Source: Tetrahymena elliotti 4EA
Lineage: Eukaryota; Ciliophora; Oligohymenophorea; Hymenostomatida; Tetrahymenidae
Reading direction: 5' to 3'
DNA: 64,000 bases
Assembly (NCBI GenBank): GCA_000231825.2
Contig: JH720377.1
Coordinates: forward strand, 1-64,000
Part shown: positions 53,301 to 64,000 of the stretch, in pieces
Layout of the letters: each line of letters starts with the position of its first letter
How positions within the stretch are numbered: position 1 is the stretch's first letter
Made by a program: the position numbers and the translations under genes
The notes under the pieces: model-generated
Told to the model about the DNA's origin: nothing
The model's database searches: none
What the model saw: the letters and a program-made list of their open reading frames with translations, nothing else

Positions 53301-54167
53301 GAGCAGAATAGTGTAGATTATGCAAAAGACCTCAAAAAAAACAGATGTTGTTACATAAAAAACAATTATCTTGGGATTCCTAAATGGAAGATTTTATAAT
53401 AAATCATAAATTAAGGTTACTACTGTAATTTAAATTATCGTAAATTTTATTTAGCTAGCAACACTTACAGCATAAGTAAAGAAAACAATAAGAAAATAGC
53501 AAATAAGCTATAAAAACAAAATTGGATGAAATCTTCTTTTAAGCAATAATCTTTCATTAAATTCGTAGTTCCTATAAAAATAAATTAAAATAGAGCTAGT
53601 ACAAAAAGTAAGCAGCGTTCCTATAGAGCCTACAATTTAAATTGGTAAAGGCATGTTACATTCAGTAGTTTCTCTATATTCTACTAAGAAACCTTAACTA
53701 CCACACATCATAACTCCAATATTCATCTCAAAAAATGGTATAAAGAATACCCATTAAAAGAAAATAAAAAATGTATTTAGAAGCTAATTTACATATGTAA
53801 TAAATTGTTTATTATCTAATATCCATTATTTCCATTTAATTTTCATAAGGGTGATAAACACTAAATAGCTGATGTAAAAAAATAAGATGAAAGTCACAAC
53901 TCCAAAAAATACTAGAGTAAGAAAGGAGTTCTCCTTAAAGTATAATAGGTAAGTAAGGGTGCTATTAACATCAATCTGATAAAGTACTTTTAAATACTCA
54001 TTTTCTACTGTCCTAATTTAATCTACATAAACATAACCTCTAATCTATAAAAAATGCCAAACAATAAGCGCTGTATACATAGTAATCGAAATAGAATAAT
54101 TTGGCTAATCCTCTATAATTTCTAAAATAGTTTTAATAAGTTCTTTAAAGTATCTTTAAATAATCAT
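47388..54167 (-). CDS. TmcB/TmcC-like multi-membrane PAS-domain protein
   Basis: A single ~6.8-kb gene with many short introns, about 2000 residues. The start MIIQRYFKELIKTIL (54167) leads into a block of about seven membrane helices: TLVFFGVVTFILFFYISYLV, LLTFCTSSILIYFY, ILFLQLICYFLIVFFTYAVS, VFFEVFCIIYTILLY, AIIGSLASAFSLVLWF. A cytosolic region follows with the family signature DFYLEEIFRLSS...LLEIVQFHQMNCNFSSCYCK. A PAS-type domain comes next (GKILNQNRDKITSFFGYKKQ, LSDIIPGFINKFHPYLMNNL, MGFIFPVNIKLDYI, then YILLDSYGFIQGITEQLYGS), then a disordered stretch. Two further membrane/ectodomain units close the protein, with helices FTIIIFLLFSVSIIMI, IICGVLIGSLLICIFIF, LLTTIVLLLCLILFTVILTL and IIYYVIFCSIFLIMLF. 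The end is MLKQINKS at TGA 47388-47390. The family is strongly expanded in ciliates; sensing or signalling is inferred from PAS. Internal intron positions are approximate, but frame links 54167 with 53261, and the join near 49320 restores a membrane helix. Confidence 0.85.
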
Positions 54168-55179
54168 CCTAATTATCTAATATTTGAGAGCTAACTCCAA
54201 TTGTTAAACTATTATCTATTTGTTTATGTCTTTTAGATAATTTAATAATTTTTTCAATTAATTGTTTTACAAGAGCTTTGTAATGTTTTGGTCAAATATA
54301 AATTTTTTTTACAAATCAATAAAATAAACTCAAATAACTAAGTCTATGGACAATATTTTCTTTTTTTAAATAAAGTCTTTTATTATCCAAACATAATTGG
54401 TATTAATTATGCTTCAATTACTCTCCCTTACAGTCTGATATTTTTTTTTAAATCTATCAACTCTTGTAAAAAGGCCATCAACTTACTTCTTCAAGAATCT
54501 TTTATTTTCAAAAATATAAATTAGAAATTTTTATTTCGCGTCAGTATTTTTTATGATGAAGTATAGATTTATTTAACACAAACTAAAGAATACATAAATT
54601 TAGAGCAAGGATCATAAATTAAAAACATAATTCCTTTGATATAATTTTTATTTGCTACATTGTTGTTTTTAATTTCAAATGTAGAATTAGTGAAATCAGT
54701 TCAATTTTAATTATTTTTTATATCAATTACAAAAATAAAATTTTCACTTACAATTAATTTTTGAGAAAAAATATTTCTTTCTTCTTTTCCTTATTTCTTT
54801 TTATTCCTACTTAATCCTCTATATTGAATTTTAATGTTAGAAAAAAAATTGACTTATCAGTTTCAAATATTTATTTGTTTTGTTCAAGTAAATAATTTCT
54901 TCTTTTATTAACCACTAAATTAGTTGTTTTATCCTTAAGAGTTTTTTCTTATTTCTTCTAAAAAACGAACAAAAACTTCAAATAAAAAATAAAATAAAAT
55001 TTTTAATAATTGCAGTCATCAATAGCTTATTTTAGAAGCAAAACACAAAATATATAATTAATTATTTAGGTTACAATTCTTTTATTTAAAAAATAAAAAA
55101 ATATTCATATCAAAAATAATCAGTATTTTCTTCCTTTATTTGATTTATATATCTGAAGTCAATAGAATTCTAGTATCTT
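54168..55179. other. AT-rich spacer
   Basis: Upstream of the TmcB/PAS gene and downstream of the coiled-coil gene. No coding frame, RNA gene or repeat recognised. Confidence 0.5.
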
Positions 55180-57138
55180 TCAACTTTTTATTAGTAACTG
55201 GTAAGAAGCAACTTAGTTTTTTAGTTGCTTTATATTTAGCTTAAGGGATGTGATATAGGATAGTACTTTGCTATATATGGCTTCACAGTCAAATTTTACA
55301 TGTTCATTGAATATTTCAGCAGATGATTCATCATAGCAAGCCTTTATTAACTTATTAGAGGCTATAATGATATTTTTCATTTCCTATTAGTAACTTTAGA
55401 ATGCATTAAACTAAATAACCTTTTCAATAGAAGTTAAAATGTCTAAAGGATCATCCAAGTTGCACTTCACAATTTCTTCATTAAAACTTAAAATAGATTA
55501 CCTATCTAATAATCTATTATACATAGATAAGACTCTATTAAAAATTAAATTATACTACTTCTTATAATTATGATCCTCATTTTATTTATCTTTTTATTTT
55601 ATTTAATCCAATATACTTTTTTAAATAATGTTTGTGTCTTGATTAGAGTTAGTTTATGTAAACTTTATATCATTATCTTATTCAAACTTACTTCTAGAAC
55701 TAGGAAATTGTTTTAAGCCATCTTTACTCAGCTTCAATTATTCAATTTCTTTTTCTAAAATTAAAATAATCTCTTTTGCTTCTTTGCACTATCTACCAAG
55801 TTAATATTTTTCATCTTCAATTATATTTAGTTTTGTTAAATATTCAAATGATTTTTTATCTAATATCTCATAATTAGCTATAAATCTCTCTAGATTAATA
55901 TTAGAAAATTTTGTTTACATTAAAATATAGCTATCTTTAAAAGAATTCATGTCCTTCAGCTATCTCATAATAGCTTATAGATTATCACTTATCTCTTACT
56001 TTTGCTTATCTAACTACTTATTTAATCTCTTTAACCACTCATTTGTAGTTTCTAATTCTGCATTCTCATTATTTAACCTAAATATTCTACCTTTCAATTC
56101 TTTTATGATTTGATCATAATCTTCAACTGTCTTTTTCATAATTGCAAACGAAGAATCAAATAATTGCTTAGACTTCAAAACCAAAATATCTTTATCAGCA
56201 ATTTTAAGTAACTCTTTAAGATTGCTATAATAATTTTCTCTGATTTCTTCCATTTTTTAGCTTTTAGAAACTGGCTCATCATTCAATATTGAATTATTAT
56301 GGCTGTTATCGAACTCTCTAATATCATATTAACTCTTTTATTTTTTTTCTAGATTAAAATCATTAATTTATTTATAAACCTTTTATATTTCTCTAATGTT
56401 TCCTGATTTTGCTTAATTAAGCAATAATTTTTATTCTATAAAATTATTTTATAAAGCTTCATTTGATTCTTTTGATATTAAGGTATCAAACTAAGATTAA
56501 GTAATATAATTTATTGTAGAATTATTTTTAATAATTGAATTTACAGATTAACTCCTCTTGTTTTTAGATATTACAGAAAATCTTTATTATTGAATTTACT
56601 ATGGATATTATTTTTAAAATGTTTTTGATTCGTTTTTAAACAAGTCCTCTTTATTTTAAGGATCTCTTTTTCCAATTAATTATTAAAGTTGATTATTTTA
56701 AGACATAGCTGGATCTCTTTTAGATGCTTAGCTATTTATAATTATTTCATCATTAATATCATCTTGTATTGTTTCACCTACTACTCTTTCCATCATTAAA
56801 TTATTGACAAGGCTTTTAGATCTTTTACTTTTTTTATTTACACTTATCTCACTAAAAGGCATTTTGATAAAGCTTTAATGGAGCTTATTTACACTTTCAG
56901 GTTTTAAATAAGTTACCTATTGTATTCGTTTTTTGTGGTTTTCATATATTAAACTTTTATCTCTGAGCATATTGTTTGAGCAAAGCTCATCATTGATAAT
57001 ATTATTAATTTAAGATGAAAAAGAGCTTTGCTTACTTAAATTGATATTTGAGTTGTAGTTATTTGCTAATTACTAATCTCTTTTATTAGATTATTTAGAT
57101 TATTTTGCTAATTCAGAACTATTTAAGTGGATCCTCAT
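55180..57138 (-). CDS. Coiled-coil protein, single exon
   Basis: One uninterrupted frame of 652 codons from ATG 57136-57138 (MRIHLNSSELAKQSKQ) to TGA 55180-55182. The first ~290 residues are hydrophilic and S/N/Q-rich, including KRDPAMSQNN and KRDPQNKEDL. Residues about 290-650 are mostly heptad-like helix: KELKGRIFRLNNENAELETT, NEWLKRLNKQLDKQKQEISD, ILILEKEIEQLKLSK, and the end SLKLNIKQLKNQVASYQLLI. No catalytic or membrane segment is visible. Lack of introns sets it apart from most genes of this size in the window. A cytoskeletal or basal-body structural role would be typical of such proteins, but this is inference. The 240-bp standard-code frame inside it is simply a part without TAA/TAG. 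Confidence 0.85.
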
Positions 57139-57580
57139 TTTATCTTGTTAAATAATAGATGATCACTTATATTTTGTTAAATAGCTTTTTATAAAATTTT
57201 AATATCCATTCAATAAATAATTTGTTAAATTTAATTTATGATATTTGTTTTTTACATTAAATATTTTTGCTAAATTTTATAATAACAATAATAATAAATT
57301 AAAGAACAAATAATAAATAATTTTAACCAATAGATTTAGAGATATTTATTTGATCAAAATTTTTTCATTTTTTAAATGAAATATTTTGTTTAATTTGAGA
57401 ATAAGAAAATAAAAGATCATTTTAATTAATGGATGTATTCAACTAACATTTTTATAATTTTGTAAATGGAAATATTTTAGTTTAATTTTATTAATAACTA
57501 AATTAAAGAACAAATAATAGATAATTTTAACTAAAAATGTAAAGATATATAATTCAACCAATGTTTGTATAATTTTTATT
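57139..57580. other. Spacer with duplicated segments
   Basis: Between the start of the coiled-coil gene and the stop of the ARM/PH gene (same strand). It contains two copies of a ~50-bp sequence, listed separately, and otherwise A/T runs. Confidence 0.5.
57296..57546. repeat. Duplicated ~50-bp segment
   Basis: AAATTAAAGAACAAATAATA at about 57297 and again at about 57500 is followed in both copies by a shared ATAATTTTAAC and then a weaker match ending in AGATAT (57339-57344 and 57543-57548). The sequence between the copies also contains partly similar stretches (for example GAAATATTTTG-TTTAATTT and GAAATATTTTAGTTTAATTT), so the whole spacer may derive from a roughly 200-bp tandem duplication. 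Confidence 0.5.
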
Positions 57581-60500
57581 TCAGAATTTAATCTTAATAT
57601 TTTTAAATTGCTCTTGTGATTCTAATATTAAATCATTCAAATACTACACCCATTTATCCTTTTCGAATTTGCTTCCACATTGTACAAAGAAGCATTTTCT
57701 TACTGAAGAAGGAGGCCCAATAATCGAGAAGCAAGTTTCAGGCTCAGGTTCTAAATTTAATAAATAAAATATTAAAAAAATCAATAAATCTTCAAAAAAA
57801 ATGATACTTTTTCTAAAAGATAGAGCAAAATGAGACTTAGAAAATGCTTGTTGATCTGTTTCATAATTTGATTTGATTTATTAAATCATATTAATTGGCA
57901 TTTTCCATTTAGATTTCACTGTCTCCTTTCCTTCTTTTCTACAGTTTACTTCCTTCAAGTCGTTTGAGACATAAATTCTAAGTTTACTGGAAGTACCATT
58001 TTCCTTAAATCTTTGTAAAAAATAAATCAATAAATTATTTTTTTCAAACAAAAATTTTTTAAAAAAATATTACAGCTTGGCTATAGATCCCTTTAAGACA
58101 AACTCTTTCAATTCATCTGTTATCAAAGATTAACGAGTTGCATTAGATATACCACTTTCTATATTTTTCTAAGTATTCTAAATCATTTTGAAAATTTCTG
58201 GGACTTTTTAAGTTTCTTTTAATAGTCTTTCTAACAAATTTAATGAGGAATCTGCTACTGTGACTCGATTTTAATCAGAAGAGCTAGAGATGATTTCTAA
58301 AATTCTTAGTACCTAAAATTATAAATTAATACGTTTTAGTTTATCATAAAATAATCATATTAATACCTTCTAAGAAATTTGTTGCTTGGCAAGCAATTTT
58401 TTAAGAACTTCATTTAAGTAAGGTAAAACTTTGGAAGTGATTAAACTTTATACAATTTATTTATTCAATGCTAATTTCTCAAGGAAACTCAATGCTGTGT
58501 CAACAATTTCAATGTTTTCAAACTTATTTGAAAGAGAAACGATCATTTAAGATAATTATGTGTTGCATATCATTTGCAATATTTATTCGTTTTGCACAAA
58601 ACAATCAAGAAGATTGATGTAATCTTTAAAAGCCGAACCACTTTTATTAAAAAAAAAATCTTACTTCATTTTTCACTTTTAAAATAAATTTTACTCAATT
58701 GAAATAGGATCAAAGACACTGAAGAAATTTTCTAATTTTTTATCTTGGGTGACTAATTTTAAGTTATTTTTATTTGAAAGCATATTAATGATGATTTTAA
58801 AAGCTTTTGAAATATATTTAGAATCTTTAACTTTCAAGATATTGTCGAAAAGAATGCTAATTATATTGGTCTTTGAAATCCCTTCTAATATTTAGCTGTA
58901 TGTTAAAGATGTAAGGTACTATAATACTCTAAGAAGATTAATGAGACTATTCATTTCTATTTTTCCTTCTTGAAGTATCTAAATAGTAATCTTGACACCG
59001 TCTATTTTGCAAAATTCTTAGCTAATGCTATCAGATTGTATAACACAGCAAACAATCTCAATCATTATTTTTGAAATATCTTCCGGCATTGTCATGCATC
59101 TGTTATAAGAATGGAATTAAATAATTTAAAATTGTTTATCTAAAAAATTACTTGATGATTAATTATAAGAAACCTTCCTAAACAAGAATTTTATAGCACT
59201 CCTCTCTCTCATCAACTTTTTTAATAACAGCACAAATATTTTGCAATATTTCTAAACAAAAAGTGCTTAGTTCTTTGTTTGTCTCATTTTTGGTACTAAA
59301 AATACGAAGAGCACATTCCATAAATTCTGATTTAACGATTTTTACAGAGTTAGATTCTAAAAGAGATAGATTTCCTATGGTTTTTAAAGATTGTTAAATA
59401 GTTTAGTCAGTTAAGCTTGAAGATTTAGCAATATTTATGAGAAGTTGAATTGTATTTGTAGCACCTACAATCTTTTTAGCTTCATTATTCTTAAAGCAAA
59501 TAGAATTAAGAAGCATGCAGACATTTGAGATTAAATCATTATCACTTTCTATGAACTTATTAGAAACTTCAATCAAAAGATTTAAGAATTAAGGATTCAT
59601 ATTTATAATATCTGATTGATGTTTATCATTATTAAATACCATACTTGCAATTGCAAAGCATGCTTTACTGAAAACCAATGAGTTATCTTTGCAAGAGTTA
59701 ATCTTTTCAATCAACAGAGGAGTTAGATAAAAGAATTTAGGTTGTATAGCACTATTTTAACTTGCTTTACCTAAGACATAACAAGCTGATATTAAGAGAG
59801 AGTGATTGACTTACTTTGCTTCAAAGATGCTTTCAATCACCATATTACCTCCTTTTTCTAAGAATTACTGAGATATTTACTTGCTTGAACATATTTTAGC
59901 TAATGTTTCTAAGCACTAAGTAGCATAATCTATATATTCTCCTTAGTATGTTTAACGGACTATGCTTAATAGATTCTCTACAATATTTGTCTAATAAATC
60001 AATTATAAAGCAGCAGGGAATGGTCCTGCATAGCTTAAAATAATAGCACTATATTTTAATCCCTCTGTATGTTTAGAGAAATTCTTAATTTCGATATCAT
60101 TAACTAATTTGTTCAAAAACTTTTAAATAATGCTAATGAAGGCAGCTACAACTTTAGATTTTTGAACAACCTTAGGATAGCAGTACATATAATTTAATAT
60201 TTATAGTATAATGTCTAATCTATATTCTTCCCTTTTTTTAATATACTCCACAAGAGTCTCAGCTAATCCAATACTTTACAATTATTATGCTTTTTCTATA
60301 TCCTTGCAGTACGACTAAACACATGAGTTAAGCTTAATTATTTAAAAAGAAAAACCAATTATATTTTTTAATTTAATTAAAATTTTACAGTGGTAAATAT
60401 TGCATATTCATCTTGAGAATTCTGCTTAGATGGTATGTTTTCTATTTACTTGAGTAGCTAACTAATTTCAGAAATTGTGATATTTTTTGTGTCTTAGAAC

Positions 60501-63500
60501 TTTTAAAGAGTAGCAACTACTTATGAAATTTATAATTAGCTGTCATCTTATTTAGCTGAGCTTGAAAGCCTCTTTTAGTCCATAGTTAATCTTCTATTGC
60601 TTTCTTAAACATACTTCAAGTCTCTAGGATCAGAACCACCAATAATTTAAAGGATATTGCTACAAGAAGTTTAAATACATATGATATTAGGATAGGTCTT
60701 TTTAATTGAGAAAATATAGGGTTCAAACTGCTTGACTTCATCTATAAATTGAGATATACTTTCCTTATTATAGTATCTTAAACATGATTCAATAGTATTT
60801 ACAATCTTTGCACAAACTAAGACACTTTCGTATCTTTCATTCAATATCTATTTAAGAAGCTTATTGAAGTTAGATTTTGACTTGAAGGGTTCTAAACTTT
60901 CTATTTATGACTTGTTACTTGTAACAGCATGGATGCAAAGTGCAATACTTTCTATTACTTAGTCTTATATTAAAAGACTGCCTTCAATTGTCTTAATTAA
61001 AGGTTTTTCAAGTATTTTAACCAAACTTAACAAGTTTTTAAAGGACTTAATTTGGTTATTAATCTTTTAAGAGAAAGAAACAAATACTTTTTCTGCACTT
61101 AAACTGCTAACAACTCTGGCTGTAGATCTATCTTTCTAAATTGTTTTGATGCACTCAAATAATTATTTCAAGATCTTTTATTTATAACAAAAATTTAATT
61201 TAAATAAAGTTTTTTAGTAAATTAAAAATTTTTTACTTTGAGTGAGTAAGGATCAACAAATTCTTGTTGGCTGTTGAGAAGCTTTTTTACTAAATTAATG
61301 AGATTATCAACAACATTTAATTAAATTAAAACAGTCTTGTCAAATTCATTATCAGTTAAGCGACTTGTGAGTTCAAGAAGATAATATAAGAATGTAAGGA
61401 AAGAGCTTTTTTAGAGTATTTTTTCATTTTTTTCAAGTGCTTGAAGAGATTACTAGTTTGCATTCTTGAATACTGTTTTTATTAACTCTGAATTTATTAT
61501 TTAATCAAATGATTCTTCATTCCTTACAACACTGCTGAGGATTTAGCAAATACTGGAATACAAAGCAAAGAAATCATTTTCTTAAACCCTCTCTGCTAAG
61601 TTTTCTAAAATTGGTAAAAACTTATCATTTTAAATAAGAATGTTAGTGGGAGAACATTATACACTAAGAGATAAAAATTCAAGAACTCTTTCAGAAACTT
61701 AAACAGATTAATTCTCAATCAATTCTAAACAGAAAGCATAGAGTGGCAAACTTGAAAATATCTAATACAAAACAAATAAGAAATTTAATTTATCTTCGAA
61801 ATAATTTTACTTTTTTAAGGTTGGCCAATTCTTTATTTGTCTACACATTAAATAATTCAGTTGTAGTTTCTGGATCTAAAATTTTATGACTAAATTAATT
61901 AATTTGATTGAATAGCTATAAGTTTGCATTAATTGCTTCAAAGCAAAGGAGAATAATGGAAATATCAGTTTTATTCTAAATAAGAATTTCATTCAATATA
62001 ATATTTGGAATTTCTGATTCTAATATTTCTGTCTTTGTTTCTGTGCTCTATTTTTTTAATTTCAAAATTTAATTTAAAATTGTTATTTTTTATCAAATTT
62101 ACTTCTTATGATAGGGAAGTGATCAAAGTTAAGGTAGCTTTTAATACATCTAAGTCTTTTAACTTAAGGAATACTATTATTTGTTAGATGAGTTATTTGT
62201 TTGGCTTGAGTACTTAAGCTTTATCTGATGGGATAAATCCATTATAACTGTTTGACAATTTCGAAATCTTTTTAACTATTTCTGGGTCATTTGTTTTCAA
62301 TGATGAAACAATCTGTTTATTTGAAATTATTGTGTTATCAGTTTTAAAGTTTTAAAGCAAGTCATTGCATAATTATTTAATTTATCTATCAGATGAATGT
62401 TCAATTTAAACATTTTAGATCACGTCATCAGCATTGAGAGAGGCTAGTTATTATATAAATTTCTTACTAGCACCAAGCATTTTATTCAATACTATTAAAT
62501 AAGAGTAGCAGACTTATTTACTTGCATTTAAATTCTTTTCAAGTGCTTAGATGATAATTCCAAAGAACTCATTTATTAAATATTATTCATATGTTTTTGA
62601 AGAGCTAAGCTTAATAATGACATTACATGCATCTGAAATTAATTCTTCTATTTTCTCTTCTGAAATTCTGACATTTTAGTTCTTGATGATCATATAAAGA
62701 CATTCAAGGCCATTTTCATTTAAAATAATTTCTTAAGTTTTTTAAGATTCAGCAAGGGTTAAAAGGCATTTCAAATTTTCACTTAACTAACTCTAAATCT
62801 TAGCTGTGTCACTTGTCATTAAAACTTTAATTTTTCTCAATATTGATTTAACAAAATCCTTATTGCTTAACTAACTTGCACTCTATGGAGATATCTAAGC
62901 CTATATTTATTTTGATTAATTCAGAATTTTTATAAATTTAAAAATATAAAATTAACCAAAGTAAAAATCAATCTATAAAGCTATTGAGAGACTTCATTTT
63001 CTTCTAAAGAATTCATTTTTTCTAAAAGAGTGAACAATAATTCACAAATCTTTTATTCATTTACTAAGATGAGTGTTTCTTCTCTTAATATTTCTTCTTT
63101 TAATAGCTCTTCGAAAGCAATTGCTGTGTTTCTTTTTAATAACAAAACAAACTTTAAAATAAGATTTTATTTTAATAATTTAATTTTACAAAACAATTAA
63201 TACAGAGTGTTATTTTAAACTCAATAAAGAAAGAATCTTTTGAATTAGTAAAGTATCTGTTATTTAAAGTAAAGCTTTTTCTTTTTGGTTTATAGAGGAT
63301 TGTAATATTCTTATGATAATTTATAAAGATCCAATTAAGAGTCTTTCAGAAACAAATAAATTTCCTGTAAGTGCCAATTCATTCTCATCTTGTATAATAA
63401 TATAACCAACAAGATTATTAATTGCAATAATAATATCAAATCCAATCATCTATTCCAAATTTCTGTCAATAAGAATATAATTAGTGATTGATTCAAGAGA

Positions 63501-64000
63501 AGTGCTTGAATTTTAAAGTGAAAAATCTTTGTTTAATGTATTCTATTCAGGATCAATAGATGCTATTAAATGCTTGAAATCTTCCTCTTATAACCCAGCT
63601 TCATTTTAACTGATTGAACTCTATTGAATTTGAGAAATGGGGAATATTTCATTTTATTTTTAAGGCTAACTGCTCTGTTTTTATTTAAGCGGAGAAATGG
63701 ATTCTTCATTTTTAGTGAAATCATTATCATGATAATTGCTTAAAATCTATAAAATTTCTTGAGCAGCTTGACGAATGAGAGGAGAATTATTCATACTTAC
63801 TATATAATTCATCAAAACTGGTAAAGTTCTTAACTTAATTAAAAACTCAGTAACTAATTATTCTTATTGTTTTAAAGCTACTTCTAAAAATGAAAAACAT
63901 CTAATTCCTAAATCAGCATTTATAAATAGTTCCAAATTAGTGATAATAAATTTGAAAGCACCTTCTTCGATTAATAGATTTATTATCAAATCTTCTTATT
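57581..64000 (-). CDS. Giant HEAT/ARM-repeat protein with C-terminal PH domain (partial, 5' end outside window)
   Basis: Coding sequence enters from the right edge and runs for 6.4 kb with several short introns (for example near 63130-63200, 61175-61225, 60340-60390, 58310-58370, 58015-58075, 57750-57850). More than 1800 residues are visible. They are almost entirely paired amphipathic helices of HEAT/armadillo type, for example GAFKFIITNLELFINADLGI, CFSFLEVALKQQ and LPVLMNYIVSMNNSPLIRQA. The C-terminal ~120 residues look like a PH domain: SSKLRIYVSNDLKEVNC, ETVKSKWKMPIN, SIIGPPSSVRKCFFVQCG and the closing helix EKDKWVQYLNDLILESQEQ. The stop is TGA 57581-57583. ARM solenoid plus PH suggests a large membrane- or phosphoinositide-associated scaffold. 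I do not recognise a named orthologue, and the start is not in the window. Confidence 0.85.

Overview
The window looks like macronuclear DNA of a ciliate, most likely Tetrahymena or a close oligohymenophorean relative. It is extremely AT-rich. TAA and TAG occur inside every convincing coding region at positions where glutamine is expected, and only TGA ends genes. Introns are short GT...AG introns, mostly 45-150 nt and richer in A+T than the exons. Standard-code ORFs therefore break up the real genes. Every model below was read by hand with TAA/TAG = Gln and TGA = stop, joining exons wherever GT/AG and phase agreed. I saw no telomeric repeat, rRNA, tRNA, transposon or CRISPR array.

Left third (1-25.3 kb). 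A HeH/LEM-like membrane protein gene (+) is followed by three minus-strand genes: an AGC-type protein kinase with an MGxC N-terminus, a mitochondrial-type sulfide:quinone oxidoreductase, and a BTB-like protein. Three plus-strand genes come next: a protein with a recurring hydrophobic-Gly motif, a MORN-repeat protein, and an ANKRD13-family protein with a very long Q/N-rich N-terminus. A minus-strand TBC-domain Rab GTPase-activating protein closes the block.

Middle (26-43 kb). A large PH-domain protein (+) converges on a run of minus-strand genes. These are a TPR protein of about 1580 residues, a CFAP97D/Hemingway-like ciliary protein, and a second TPR protein whose TPR core resembles the first.

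Right third (44-64 kb, all minus). The genes are an unrecognised protein, a 6.8-kb TmcB/TmcC-like multi-membrane PAS protein, a single-exon coiled-coil protein, and the 3' part of a giant HEAT/ARM-repeat protein with a C-terminal PH domain that runs off the right edge. From 30.9 kb to the end every gene is on the minus strand.

There is no operon logic. The themes are ciliary and cytoskeletal proteins (MORN, CFAP97, perhaps TPR and coiled-coil), membrane traffic (TBC, ANKRD13, PH) and signalling (kinase, PAS membrane protein). Non-coding stretches contain several repeats and palindromes listed separately.
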